Assembly: GCA_050011155.1 (NCBI GenBank)
Contig: JBEKJP010000016.1
Location: forward strand, 35,917-99,916
Direction: 5' to 3'
DNA from: Palsa-504 sp050011155
GTDB taxonomy: Bacteria; Actinomycetota; Actinomycetes; Streptosporangiales; Streptosporangiaceae
Length of the DNA stretch: 64,000 bases
Shown: positions 15,786 to 24,282 of the stretch, piece by piece
How the letters are laid out: the number at the start of each line of letters is the position of its first letter
Position numbering within the stretch: position 1 is the first letter of the stretch
Program-made: the position numbers and the translations under genes
The notes under the pieces: model-generated
What the model was told of the DNA's origin: nothing
Database searches by the model: none
Seen by the model: the letters and a program-made list of their open reading frames with translations, nothing else

Positions 15786-15816
15786 TAACCGGGACGATGC
15801 CGCATCGTCCCGGTTA
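15786..15816. repeat. 31-base near-perfect palindrome
   Basis: Arms TAACCGGGACGATGC and GCATCGTCCCGGTTA flank a single central base. A one-mismatch relative lies at 50202-50232, and a half-site at 61170-61184. It could act as a terminator, a protein-binding site or the tip of a mobile element. Confidence 0.65.
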
Positions 15817-15833
15817 CGACCTGTTGCCAGAGT

Positions 15834-15990
15834 GACGGCAGGGGCAGGAGATGACCCGCCCGCGCCGTCCGGCCACGGGACCGGGGGATTATGCCGCACC
15901 GGGCACAGGCGGCACACCGCAGTCACACCTGACCAAGGAAATCGCTTATTTTCGAACGCTTACAGAACAGCACCGGTGGCACACCGGGTA
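15834..15990. repeat. Long dispersed repeat segment II, copy 1
   Basis: Matches 61570-61711 in the same orientation, with GACGGCAGGGGCAGG at the start, CTTATTTTCGAAC near the end and CCGGTGGCAC--CCGGGT last. Bases between these blocks are more diverged. Confidence 0.55.
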
Positions 15991-16221
15991 CGCAAGAACG
16001 CATGCAGGGGCACTCCGAGCTCGGTGACGGCACGGTGCAGAGGCGATAACCCAGGCTATTTAAGATCGTTAGCGCTACCATTCGTATGGGCTGTACGGGC
16101 AATCTTGGGTGCAGGACTGCTGTCGCGAACGTGAGTTCAGCGCGACGCGGCCAGATTCACTCCAGCGGGACTGCGGCCTCTGTCGATGATCTTTAGTTAC
16201 CTTCAACGGAATGGTAGACTA

Positions 16222-16872
16222 ATGCCTGAAAGCGAAAAACAAGGTGAAGTCGAGTCGGGGATCGACATTCACATCTCTGGTTCAGATATCGTCAAGGGCG
16301 TAAAACGCTCTGGCACATGGGCTGCAAAAAACTTCGCAAAAATCATCCTGCCGGTGGCGATTGCTGGCGGAGGAATATACGGCGGATACGACTATGGCAG
16401 TTCGTCACACGCTACCGAGCCGACAAAAACCACTCATGCAATTACCACCGCCGCCGCCCACTCATCAGTGACGATCCAAACGCCAGGCCCCAATGCGCCA
16501 GTAGCACAGTGCGCAGCCATCTCCGGAGTTGCCGAGCTGCAGCCAGGAGATCACATCTGGATACTCGACCAGAACCAGGGTTCGCTGGAGTACTACCTAA
16601 AGGGCACCGCAATCGTGACGCCTACATCCAGGGTCGGCAAAGTGGACTGGAGCTATCAGTCGACCATCGGCGCGGCTAACGAGCCCGGACAATTTGACAT
16701 CATAGCCATCGTGGTTGATAGCGACACAAGTGACTTCCTGCGTGGAATTGTCGCTGCCAGAAACCTCAAGAGGGTTTCAGGAGGATTGGCGGACACTGCC
16801 CTGCTGACGTCAGAAGCCATCTACCGGGTAAGCGTCCAACGCGTAGCAAGCAAAAACGGGGTGTGCACCTGA
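16222..16872 (+). CDS. Single-pass membrane protein, unknown function
   Basis: A 216-residue protein, clearly lower in G+C than its surroundings. The start is taken at MPESEK (16222); an ATG at 16186 is possible and neither has a strong ribosome site. A short acidic N-terminus is followed by one TM helix at about residues 34-56 (AKIILPVAIAGGGIYGGYDYG). A Thr/Ser-rich linker and about 140 residues outside the membrane follow, with two Cys (one in VAQCAAISG, one two residues from the end) that could pair. The HIWILDQNQGSLEYYLKG segment is reminiscent of small surface domains, but no family was recognised. It lies between the repeat-rich gap and the TOPRIM gene and is probably acquired DNA. Confidence 0.55.
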   Translation: MPESEKQGEVESGIDIHISGSDIVKGVKRSGTWAAKNFAKIILPVAIAGGGIYGGYDYGSSSHATEPTKTTHAITTAAAHSSVTIQTPGPNAPVAQCAAISGVAELQPGDHIWILDQNQGSLEYYLKGTAIVTPTSRVGKVDWSYQSTIGAANEPGQFDIIAIVVDSDTSDFLRGIVAARNLKRVSGGLADTALLTSEAIYRVSVQRVASKNGVCT

Positions 16873-17154
16873 CCGTTCCTCACCGCAGGCAATGGGCAGG
16901 CAGAGGGCGGACATCGTCATGACAACGGCGGTACCTCCTAGCGCACCCGGTCCGCGCGTCACAGGGTACGGGCGCTGCTGCCCCCCGCCACGCGCCGGCG
17001 GGATGGCCGGGCGCTACGCACCTGCTTTCACCTGATCCGCGAACCTGCGCCACCCGGCCGGGCTGACGAAACTGCAGACAAAGCGGCTGGCCTGGCCGCT
17101 GGCTGAGCCAGTGGAGTCGCCAGAAGGCCCGGGCGCAAGGCAAGATCGGGGAGC

Positions 17155-17805
17155 GTGGCGGACAAGACGCTGGCGTGGCTCGCGGCGGCGACCGAGGCGG
17201 CCGGGGGGAGCCGGGCCGCGCTGACGGCCGCGGCCGCCCAGGCCCGGGCGTCTCCGCAATCCTGCACGGTCGTGCTGGTCGAGGGCATGAGCGACCAGGC
17301 CGCGGTGCAGACGCTGGCCGCGCGCCGCGGTCGCGACCTGCCCGGCGAGGGCATCTTCGTGGTGCCGATGGGCGGCGCCACCAACATCGCGCACTTCCTG
17401 GCAATGTTCGGCCCGAACGGGTTCGGGGTCCGCCTGGCCGGCCTCTGCGACGAGGCGGAGGAGCACGACTTCCGGCGCGGCCTGGAGCGCGCCGGCCTCG
17501 GTACCGGCCTCTTCGACTTGGCCGGGCTTGGCTTCTTCGTCTGCGTGGCCGACCTGGAAGACGAGTTCATCCGCGCGCTGGGCGCCGGCCGGGTCGAGCG
17601 GCTCATCGCCGCCGCGGGCGAGTCCGGCCCGTTCCGGACCTTCGTCAAGCAGCCCGCCCACCGGCACGAGCCCCGCGAGCAGCAACTGCACCGGTTCATG
17701 GGCACCCGCTCGGGCCGCAAGATCCGTTACGGCCACCTGCTCGCCGCGGCCGTGGACCTGTCCCGGGTGCCGGGCCCGCTGGCCGGCCTGCTCGCCTGGA
17801 TGTGA
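17155..17805 (+). CDS. Stand-alone TOPRIM-domain protein (OLD-nuclease type)
   Basis: A 216-residue protein; GTG at 17155 with a weak GAGC ribosome site. The TOPRIM signature is present: the glutamate strand VVLVEGMSDQAAVQTLA (E41-G42), then GLCDEAEEHDF, which carries the first acidic pair in the variant CDxAE form of OLD-type nucleases. FVCVADLEDEFIRALG provides a further acidic cluster. There is no ATPase domain, unlike full OLD proteins. Such single TOPRIM proteins occur in actinomycetes without known function; metal-dependent DNA or nucleotide cleavage is the family expectation. The HTH gene follows 59 bases later. Confidence 0.7.
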   Translation: MADKTLAWLAAATEAAGGSRAALTAAAAQARASPQSCTVVLVEGMSDQAAVQTLAARRGRDLPGEGIFVVPMGGATNIAHFLAMFGPNGFGVRLAGLCDEAEEHDFRRGLERAGLGTGLFDLAGLGFFVCVADLEDEFIRALGAGRVERLIAAAGESGPFRTFVKQPAHRHEPREQQLHRFMGTRSGRKIRYGHLLAAAVDLSRVPGPLAGLLAWM

Positions 17806-17864
17806 GCTCCTGGCACGTTTTGCAGGGGTTGCTGCCGGCTGATCCCGCCGTCTGCCCGACCACA

Positions 17865-18368
17865 ATGGGCGCGGTGAACGATGAGGCCGATGAAATGGCG
17901 GCGTTGCGGCAGGCCTTTCCTGGCTACCGGTTCCGGCGCCGGAAGTTCCGCGGCGTGCCGTGCTACCTGGCCGAGGCCAGGGCCGATGCCGACGCGCCGC
18001 TGGTAGCGGCGCGGAGCCCGGCCGTGCTGGCGGACATGCTGGCCGTGGCGGCCGGACGGCCGGTGCCGCTGCGGTCCGCCGCGGTGGCGGCCGCCTACCG
18101 CGACCGGCGGCTGACCATGCAGCAGTGCGCGGTGCTGTTCGGGGTCTCCCGGACCACGATCATGAAGTTCCTGGCCGCCGAGCGGGTCGCGCCGCGCAGG
18201 CCGGGCCGTGAACTCGACGAGCCGGCCGTGGCGGCCGCCTACCGGGACGGGCTGAGCCTGCGCGAGTGTGCCGCCCGGTTCGGGGTCAGCGAGCGCCGGG
18301 TCGGCGCGGTGCTGGAAAGCCAGGGGGTACCCCGACGCCCGGTCGGCCGGCCGCCGCAGCGCACTTGA
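17865..18368 (+). CDS. Double helix-turn-helix protein
   Basis: A 167-residue protein, ATG at 17865 or GTG at 17874. The first 60 residues contain YRFRRRKFRGVPCYLAEAR, a motif met in actinobacterial hypotheticals. Two similar HTH units follow, VAAAYRDRRLTMQQCAVLFGVSRTTIMKFL (about 69-98) and VAAAYRDGLSLRECAARFGVSERRVGAVL (about 120-148). They look like an internal duplication of a resolvase/Hin-type HTH. The end overlaps the convergent esterase gene by 83 bases. A DNA-binding role is likely; partners are unknown. Confidence 0.6.
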   Translation: MGAVNDEADEMAALRQAFPGYRFRRRKFRGVPCYLAEARADADAPLVAARSPAVLADMLAVAAGRPVPLRSAAVAAAYRDRRLTMQQCAVLFGVSRTTIMKFLAAERVAPRRPGRELDEPAVAAAYRDGLSLRECAARFGVSERRVGAVLESQGVPRRPVGRPPQRT

Positions 18369-19548
18369 GCAGCAGCGGCCGGAACCCGCAGCGGCCAGGG
18401 CCCGGTGGGCCTCGTTCCAGCCGGACGGTGTCCCGGGCCCGGACCGCCCGGCTGCTCGCCAGGTGACCGGCGCCGGCCCGGACGGGGAACAGGACCCGCA
18501 GGTCGGGCGGCGCGAGCTGCTGCCACAGCCAGATCAAGGCGGCGGGCAGCACCCGGGCCCAGGCGGAGACGGTATGGGCGGTGTCGAATTCCCGGTCGAA
18601 GGGCACCTGCTCGATCCGGTCGAGCGCGGCCACGAACGCGGTCGCCGTCGCGTAGTCGGTTCCGTCGAGGGTGCCGGCCGCGACCCAGAAGGCGGGGACC
18701 GGACCGCTGGCGGGTGAGAGTTTCTCGGCCAGGTAGAGCGGGCTGTTGGCGTCCTCCAGGGTCTTGTCGTCGCGCAGCGCCATTCCGGCCGGGCCGTCGG
18801 CGGCCCGGAAATAGCCCTCGAGGACGGCGGCGGCTCCGAACAGGGTGCGGTGGCGCAGGGCGAGATCGGCCGCGCAGTACCCGCCGGAGGAGTAGCCGGC
18901 CAGGCCCCATTCGTACGGGTCGGCGCTGACCCGGTACCGGGCCCGCACGTCAGCGCGGACGTCCGTGGTCAGGTAGGTGTCGTCGTGGACGCCGGGGCCG
19001 TCGACGCAGTCCTGGAAATCGTGCCCGGGCCCGTTGATGGCCGGCATCACCAGCACCATCGGCCCGATCAGGTGCCGGGCCAGCAACTGGTCCGCGACCT
19101 GGCTGATCCGCAGCAGCGTTTCCCAGGCGCGCGGTGAGCCCGGGGTCCCGTGGAACAGCTCGAGCACCGGGAACCGCACGTGGGCGTACTGAGGCTCGTG
19201 GTACTGCGGTGGCAAGTACACCAGGCCGCGCCGGTGGTAACCGCTGCGCTGCCCGGGCAGGTCGACCCAGGTCAGGGTGCCCGAGCCGGCCGGAGCGGCG
19301 GTGACCGCGGTGTCGGTGCCGAGCGCGCCGAGGCCGCCGCCGAAGTCGGCCCGGAACTCGGGCCAGGTGCGGTAGTAGCCGTAGTAGTCGTTAACAAGCG
19401 CGATGCCTCCGGTCATGGCCATCACGATGGCCAGGCCGCCGCAGGCGACCTTGACCGCCAGCGGCCGCAGCCGGGCGCCCGCCACCAGCCAGGCCGCGCT
19501 GCCGGCGACCAGCAGCCCGGTGAGCAGCCGTGAATCGGGCTCTAGCAC
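18286..19548 (-). CDS. Membrane-anchored esterase (putative esterase / mycolyltransferase-like fold)
   Basis: A 420-residue alpha/beta hydrolase. Two TM helices lie near the N-terminus (about 8-26 and 33-53), followed by the catalytic domain outside the membrane: RFPVLELFHGTPGS, DCVDGPG, then the nucleophile elbow GYSSGG at about 219-224. A late His (EFDTAHTVSAWARVLPAAL) fits the triad. Conserved sequence ends near PDLRVLFP; the basic tail overlaps the HTH gene. It begins 37 bases after the phosphatidylglycerol aminoacyltransferase-type gene, evidently in one operon. In actinobacteria, aminoacyl-lipid synthases are sometimes paired with esterases that act on the same lipids; that role is inferred here. 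Confidence 0.75.
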   Translation of the reverse strand: MLEPDSRLLTGLLVAGSAAWLVAGARLRPLAVKVACGGLAIVMAMTGGIALVNDYYGYYRTWPEFRADFGGGLGALGTDTAVTAAPAGSGTLTWVDLPGQRSGYHRRGLVYLPPQYHEPQYAHVRFPVLELFHGTPGSPRAWETLLRISQVADQLLARHLIGPMVLVMPAINGPGHDFQDCVDGPGVHDDTYLTTDVRADVRARYRVSADPYEWGLAGYSSGGYCAADLALRHRTLFGAAAVLEGYFRAADGPAGMALRDDKTLEDANSPLYLAEKLSPASGPVPAFWVAAGTLDGTDYATATAFVAALDRIEQVPFDREFDTAHTVSAWARVLPAALIWLWQQLAPPDLRVLFPVRAGAGHLASSRAVRARDTVRLERGPPGPGRCGFRPLLLKCAAAAGRPGVGVPPGFPAPRRPGAR

Positions 19549-19585
19549 CGGCCCGGCACCTCCGGGGCGGCGGCCGGGAGCACGG

Positions 19586-21343
19586 TCACGGCAGGAATCC
19601 CTCGGCCCGCCCGGCCGCGGCCAGCACGGGCACGAGGTCGCTGGGCGTGGCGTAGCAGAGGTAGCGGGGTATCCAGCTGGGCTGGTACTTCAGGTTGGCC
19701 CGGTACAGGGATTCCAGCTGCCACCAGCGGGAGGCGACGAGCAGCAGCCGCCGGTGGGCGCGCAGCACCGGGCCGGCCCCGATCCGGGCGCCGGCCGCGA
19801 ACACGTCGCGGAACATGGCGAAGTTCAGGGAGATCCGCTCCACCCCGAGGGCCGGGGCCCGGGTGGCCAGTTCCACGATCATGAACTCGATCAGGCCGTT
19901 GCCGGCCTGCCGGTCGCGGATCATCAGGTCCAGCGACAGCCCCCACCGGCCCCAGGGCGCGAACCCGAGCACGGCGCGCAGGCGGTGGTCCCGGTCGTAG
20001 CACTGCAGCAGCAGGTAGTCCGGGTCGGCTGGATCCCCGATCCGGCCCAGCGCCATCGAGAAGCCGCGTTCGGCGGCCCCGTCGCGCCAGCTCGCGGCCG
20101 ACCGGGTGATCATGCCGAGGGTGCCGGGGTCGAGCTGGCGCTGCCGGGTGGCGGTGACGGTATAGCCGGCCCGCCCCACCCGGGCATGGGCCTGGCGCAC
20201 GCCGCGCATCGCCCGCCCGCTCAGGTCGAACCCGGCCACCTCCACGACCGCCTCGTCGCCGAGGGTGAGCGCGTGCAGGCCGCCGAAGCGCTGGTAGGCC
20301 AGCGCGGCCTGCTCGCTGGCGCCGAGCACGGCCCGGCGCCAGCCGCGCTGCTCGGCCTGTTCCTGCCAGGCGGCGATCGCGCCGGGCCACGCCTCGGGGT
20401 CGCCGATCGGGTCCCCGGCGGCCAGGCTCACCCCGCCCAGCACCCGGTAGCCGATCGCGGCCTTGCCGGTCGGGGAGAACACCACGTTCTTGTCGTCGCG
20501 GAGCGCGAAGTAGCCGAGCGAATCCCGGGCTCCGTGCTCGGCGAGCAGCGCCCGCAGCCGGGCCTCGTCGGCCCTGGTCATGACCGGGGCGTGGCGGGGG
20601 CTGCGCAGCAGCAGGTACAGGGCCGCCACCACCAGCAGCCCGGCGATCAGGTTGATGAGCAGGTTCACCCCCCACGGGACGTGCACCGCGGTGGTCACCG
20701 GCCAAAGACCGGTGTCGGCCACCGCGCGCTGCAGCACGTAGGCGGCCCGCTGCGCGGTGGGCGCGTGACCGGTATCGGTGGCCGCCACCAGGGTCACGCC
20801 GAGCAGCACGCCGAGGGCGGCCACCGGCACCAGCCAGGCCAGCCGCCGCAGCCCGGCGTGATCGCTCGGGATCCGGAAGGCCCGCCACTGGCTCAGCAGC
20901 ACCCCGAGCAGGCCGAGGTGGACGGCGACCGCGATCCAGAACCACGTCGGCACCTGCCCCAGCGGCAGCCAGCCTCCGGCCAGGGAGCCGGCCAGGAATC
21001 CCAGCGGCCCGGCCAGCGCCAGGCAGATCGCGACCAGCCAGAACGCCATCGCCCGGCCCCGCCGCAGCCCGGCGGACAGGGCGCCGAGCAGCACGGCGAA
21101 CCCGACGCTGGGAGCGCCGGCCGCCAGCCAGGTCACGGCGTACCAGTAGGCGGGCAGCGTCGTGTTCAGCCAGTAGCCCAGCGGCGTCAGCTCCGACAGC
21201 AGCGACAAGGCCGCCCACCCCAGGCACAACCGGGCCAGCCGCCGTCGGCGCCGGATCATGTGCTCCCGCGTCCCGGACCCGTCCGGGCCGGCCGCACGCT
21301 CGCGGCCGACGGGGGGCGCACCGAGAGACACACTGCTGGGCAT
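19586..21343 (-). CDS. Aminoacyl-phosphatidylglycerol synthase (DUF2156, MprF/LysX-like)
   Basis: A 585-residue membrane protein; ATG at 21343 follows GAGGA. Six or seven TM helices occupy roughly residues 30-255 and the C-terminal 320 residues are the double-GNAT DUF2156 domain. Recognisable parts are YFALRDDKNVVFSPTGKAAIGYRVLGGVSLAAGDPIGDP, GDEAVVEV, LGFAPW..LSLDLMIRD and the C-terminal NLKYQPSW motif. These enzymes transfer lysine or alanine from aminoacyl-tRNA to phosphatidylglycerol, reducing surface charge and resisting cationic peptides. It is shorter than full MprF and lacks the LysRS domain of mycobacterial LysX. It lies upstream of the esterase gene and opposite a two-component system. 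Confidence 0.85.
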   Translation of the reverse strand: MPSSVSLGAPPVGRERAAGPDGSGTREHMIRRRRRLARLCLGWAALSLLSELTPLGYWLNTTLPAYWYAVTWLAAGAPSVGFAVLLGALSAGLRRGRAMAFWLVAICLALAGPLGFLAGSLAGGWLPLGQVPTWFWIAVAVHLGLLGVLLSQWRAFRIPSDHAGLRRLAWLVPVAALGVLLGVTLVAATDTGHAPTAQRAAYVLQRAVADTGLWPVTTAVHVPWGVNLLINLIAGLLVVAALYLLLRSPRHAPVMTRADEARLRALLAEHGARDSLGYFALRDDKNVVFSPTGKAAIGYRVLGGVSLAAGDPIGDPEAWPGAIAAWQEQAEQRGWRRAVLGASEQAALAYQRFGGLHALTLGDEAVVEVAGFDLSGRAMRGVRQAHARVGRAGYTVTATRQRQLDPGTLGMITRSAASWRDGAAERGFSMALGRIGDPADPDYLLLQCYDRDHRLRAVLGFAPWGRWGLSLDLMIRDRQAGNGLIEFMIVELATRAPALGVERISLNFAMFRDVFAAGARIGAGPVLRAHRRLLLVASRWWQLESLYRANLKYQPSWIPRYLCYATPSDLVPVLAAAGRAEGFLP

Positions 21344-21551
21344 CCGGCCATCCTCGGGGGTCGCCGGGGCCGGCGGCATGCTACTTCGGCAGGGGATCGG
21401 CCGCCGATAGTCGGTTATGTCCGGGATTCCCGCGCCGGGCATGCCCTACCACCGGCGGGTACAACCCGCCGGCGGATGGGTGCCACGGCCGTCCCGGGCT
21501 CGTAGGCTGCGTGCTGAGCGGTACGGCGTGCGTGCCGCGGGGAGGGCAAGC

Positions 21552-22205
21552 GTGACTGCGGTCCGGGTGATGGTCGTCGACGACGAGGCGCTGGTGCGCT
21601 CCGGGGTGTCGATGATCCTGGAAGCGGCCGACGGCATCGAGGTCGTCGCCACCTGCTCCGGGCCGGACGCGGTCGGGAGCTTCCTGGCCCACCGGCCGGG
21701 CGTCGTGCTGCTCGATATCCGGATGCCGGTGGTGGACGGGCTGACCGTGCTGCGGCAGCTCCGGACCCAGCACGATCCGCCGGCGGTGGCCATGCTGACC
21801 ACCTTCAGCGCGGACGCGCAGGTGGCCACGGCCCTGCGTGACGGCGCGGCTGGCTTCCTGCTCAAGGACAGCGAGCCCGATGACCTGGTAGCCGCGGTGC
21901 GCGCCTTGGCCGCGGGCAGCTCGGTGCTGTCGCCCCCGGTGACCGGGGCGGTGATCGCCGGGTTCGTCGCCTCGCACGCCAGCGTCGAGACGCAGGCGAA
22001 GGTGGCCGCGCTCAGCGAGCGCGAGCGTGACGTCCTCGCCCTGATCGGGCAGGGCCTGTCCAACGTCGCGATCGCCGAGCGCCTGTTCCTGTCTGTCCCG
22101 ACGGTGAAGGAGCACGTCAGCGGGGTCCTGCTCAAGCTCGGGGCGGAGAACCGGGTGCAGGCCGCGGTCGTCGCCCACCAGGCCGGAATGATCCCCCGCC
22201 CATGA
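21552..22205 (+). CDS. NarL/LuxR-type response regulator
   Basis: A 217-residue regulator; GTG at 21552 behind GGGGAGGG. The receiver domain (1-120) has the acid pair D10-D11, phospho-acceptor D55 in LLDIRMP, and conserved T and K (LLKD). The LuxR HTH covers about 150-210 (LSERERDVLALIGQGLSNVAIAERLFLSVPTVKEHVSGVLLKL). Its stop overlaps the kinase start as ATGA, so the pair is co-translated. It reads away from the aminoacyl-lipid operon, which it may control. Confidence 0.93.
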   Translation: MTAVRVMVVDDEALVRSGVSMILEAADGIEVVATCSGPDAVGSFLAHRPGVVLLDIRMPVVDGLTVLRQLRTQHDPPAVAMLTTFSADAQVATALRDGAAGFLLKDSEPDDLVAAVRALAAGSSVLSPPVTGAVIAGFVASHASVETQAKVAALSERERDVLALIGQGLSNVAIAERLFLSVPTVKEHVSGVLLKLGAENRVQAAVVAHQAGMIPRP

Positions 22206-23377
22206 CCACCGGAGCCGCACCGCGAGCAGGCACGCTGGCGCGCCGGTGGCAGGAGCTGCGCAGCCGCTGGTGGCTGATCGCCGGCACCGAGGTGGCGATC
22301 CTGGCGGTCGCCGCCATCGACGCCATCCCGACCTGGTCCGGGCCGCCGGCCTGGGACCGGGACTGGACCGCGTCCGCCGTCGCCGTGGCCGGGCTGCTGC
22401 TGCGCCGGAGGTACAGCGTGGTCAGCTGGCTGCTGTGCCTGCCCGGAGTCCTGCTTGGCACCGTGCTCGTCGCCCCGCTCGTCGCGGTGTTCTCCGTCGC
22501 CGACCGGGTCCGGCAGCGCTGGGTGCTGGCCGTGGTGGTGGCCGCGTCGTTCGGCGTGCAGGTGGCGGCCATCCAGATCGGCGGGCTCACCGGCAACGGC
22601 AACGTCGCCTTCCTGCAGGGCCTGGTCTACGCGGCCATGTTCGCGGGTGCGCCCGCCGCGTTCGGCCTGCTGCTGGGCGCCCGCCGGCAGCTCACCGCCC
22701 AGCTGGACCAGCTGACCGAGACCCAGCGCAGCGAACGTATCCTGCTCACCGGGTCCATCTTGGCCGAGGAGCGCACCCGCCTGGCCCGTGAGATGCACGA
22801 CGTCGTCTCCCATCAGGTCAGCCTCATCGCGTTGCAGGCCGGCGCGCTGCGTGTCACCGCGACCGCCCCCGCTACCCGCGAGATCGCGGCGACCATCCGC
22901 ACCCTCGCGACCCGCACCCTCGACGAGCTCCGGGTCATGATCGGCGTGCTCCGCAGCGGGCAGGCGGCCGAACTGGCCCCGCAGCCCCGGCTGGCCGATA
23001 TCCCCGCGCTCGTCGCCGACAGCGGCCTGCCCGCCTGCCTCGACAGCGACCTGCCGACCGAGCCGGACTGGCCCGACGCCGTGCAGCGCGCCGCCTACCG
23101 CAGCGTCCAGGAAGGCCTGACCAACGCGCGCAAGCACGCCCCCGGCGCCCCGATCACGATCCAGCTCCGGGCCCAGGGGCGTACCCTGCTCGTCCGCGTC
23201 CGCAACGACCCGCCGCCCGCCCCGGCCGGCCAGCCGGGCCACGGCTTCCCGCACGGCGGCCACGGGCTCATCGGCCTGCGTGAACGCGCCGAGCTGCTGG
23301 GCGGCCAGCTGCGCGCCGGCCCCACCGACGCCGGCGGCTTCGACCTGCTCGTCACGCTCGGCGTCCCGGCCGGATAA
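22202..23377 (+). CDS. HisKA_3-type sensor histidine kinase
   Basis: A 391-residue kinase. Four to six TM helices occupy about residues 20-165 with only short loops, so it probably senses within the membrane. The phospho-acceptor is H199 in REMHDVVSHQVSLI, and the HATPase domain starts near 300 (SVQEGLTNARKHAPGAP). HGLIGLRERAELLGGQLRAG follows as the G box. It is the cognate partner of the overlapping response regulator, in the style of the actinobacterial three-component or cell-envelope sensors. Confidence 0.93.
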   Translation: MTTGAAPRAGTLARRWQELRSRWWLIAGTEVAILAVAAIDAIPTWSGPPAWDRDWTASAVAVAGLLLRRRYSVVSWLLCLPGVLLGTVLVAPLVAVFSVADRVRQRWVLAVVVAASFGVQVAAIQIGGLTGNGNVAFLQGLVYAAMFAGAPAAFGLLLGARRQLTAQLDQLTETQRSERILLTGSILAEERTRLAREMHDVVSHQVSLIALQAGALRVTATAPATREIAATIRTLATRTLDELRVMIGVLRSGQAAELAPQPRLADIPALVADSGLPACLDSDLPTEPDWPDAVQRAAYRSVQEGLTNARKHAPGAPITIQLRAQGRTLLVRVRNDPPPAPAGQPGHGFPHGGHGLIGLRERAELLGGQLRAGPTDAGGFDLLVTLGVPAG

Positions 23378-23405
23378 ACAGCAGGGCACCGCCGGTACCG
23401 GGGCG

Positions 23406-24077
23406 CTACCCGTTCAGGGCGAGCAGCTGCCCGGCCACCTCGGTCAGGTCCTCGCCGGTGACGTCGGGTGGCTCGAGCAGCGTGCTGTAGCCGCCGGACT
23501 TGCGGGTCACGAAGCCGGCGGTCAGGCCCGCCCGCTTGGCCCCGTGGCAGTCCCAGTCGTGCGCCGCGACGAGCGCCAGCCACTGCGGCGGGACGTCGAG
23601 GATCTCGGCGGCGTACCGGTACACCATCCCGGACGGCTTCCACCGGAACACCTCGGCGACCGAGATCACCCGGTCGATCCGCGGCCCGAACCCGGATCGC
23701 TCGGCGAACGACGAGACGAGCTCCGCCGACCCGTTCGTCAGCAAGGCCACCCGGACGCCCGCGTCGGTCAGGGCGGTGATGGCGGGCAGCGCGTCGGGGA
23801 AGGCGGGCAGCTCGGCGAATCCCGCCATGACCTGCGCGACCTGCTCGTGGCTGATGGTGTAGCCGGTGAGCCCGCGCAGCGCGGCCTCGGCGACATCGGC
23901 GAAGGGCACGTAGTCGCCGGTCGCGGACAGCGCCATGCCGTCGCGCAGCGTCCGGGTGTACCACGCCTCGAGCAGGTACGGGGGCTGGCCGACGGCGGTG
24001 AGCCGCTCACGCAGCGGCTCGAGCGACATCAGCGTGTCGATCACGTCGAAGGCCACCACGGCCGGCCGGCTGGTCAT
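23406..24077 (-). CDS. Haloacid dehalogenase type II-like hydrolase
   Basis: A 223-residue HAD protein; ATG at 24077 behind GAGGCGG. Motif I is FDVIDTL (nucleophile D10), motif II LLTNGS near 115, motif III lysine in RWKPSG near 147, and motif IV AHDWDCHGAKRAGL near 170. The small helical cap between motifs I and II fits L-2-haloacid dehalogenases and related phosphatases. In most HADs motif I reads DxDGT; here the residue after DVI is Asp, as in several actinomycete relatives. Substrate unknown. It is convergent with the sensor kinase gene, separated by 28 bases. Confidence 0.85.
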   Translation of the reverse strand: MTSRPAVVAFDVIDTLMSLEPLRERLTAVGQPPYLLEAWYTRTLRDGMALSATGDYVPFADVAEAALRGLTGYTISHEQVAQVMAGFAELPAFPDALPAITALTDAGVRVALLTNGSAELVSSFAERSGFGPRIDRVISVAEVFRWKPSGMVYRYAAEILDVPPQWLALVAAHDWDCHGAKRAGLTAGFVTRKSGGYSTLLEPPDVTGEDLTEVAGQLLALNG

Positions 24078-24282
24078 GCCGCCTCGTACTCTGGTTCGCC
24101 CATACCGGAATCTTTCCCGCTGTGGCTTCCCGTCATGCGGCCCCGGCCCGGTCACGCATACCTTTTCCGCGGCAATTCAACTATGCCGCGGCGGCCGGGC
24201 GGCCGGCCTGCCCGGAGTGGGACTTTTCCATGGTCGGGCGCGGCCGGTGCCGTTCGCGCTCCTGATTACCGCGGGGCGAGAT

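Larger units (their letters stand above)
15267..16221. other. Repeat-rich intergenic region
   Basis: About 950 bases without a credible gene. Contents: spacer to 15561; two adjacent 31-bp direct repeats (15562-15623); a segment shared with 60752-60901 (15628-15784); a 31-base palindrome (15786-15816); and a segment shared with 61570-61711 (15834-15990), ending in a third partial AGAACAGCACCGGTGGCAC unit. From about 16050 the DNA becomes A+T-richer and probably carries the promoter of the downstream membrane-protein gene. Confidence 0.6.

Noticed and set aside
15562..15990. CRISPR array
   Set aside because: Repeat units are adjacent without spacers and there are no cas genes in the window.
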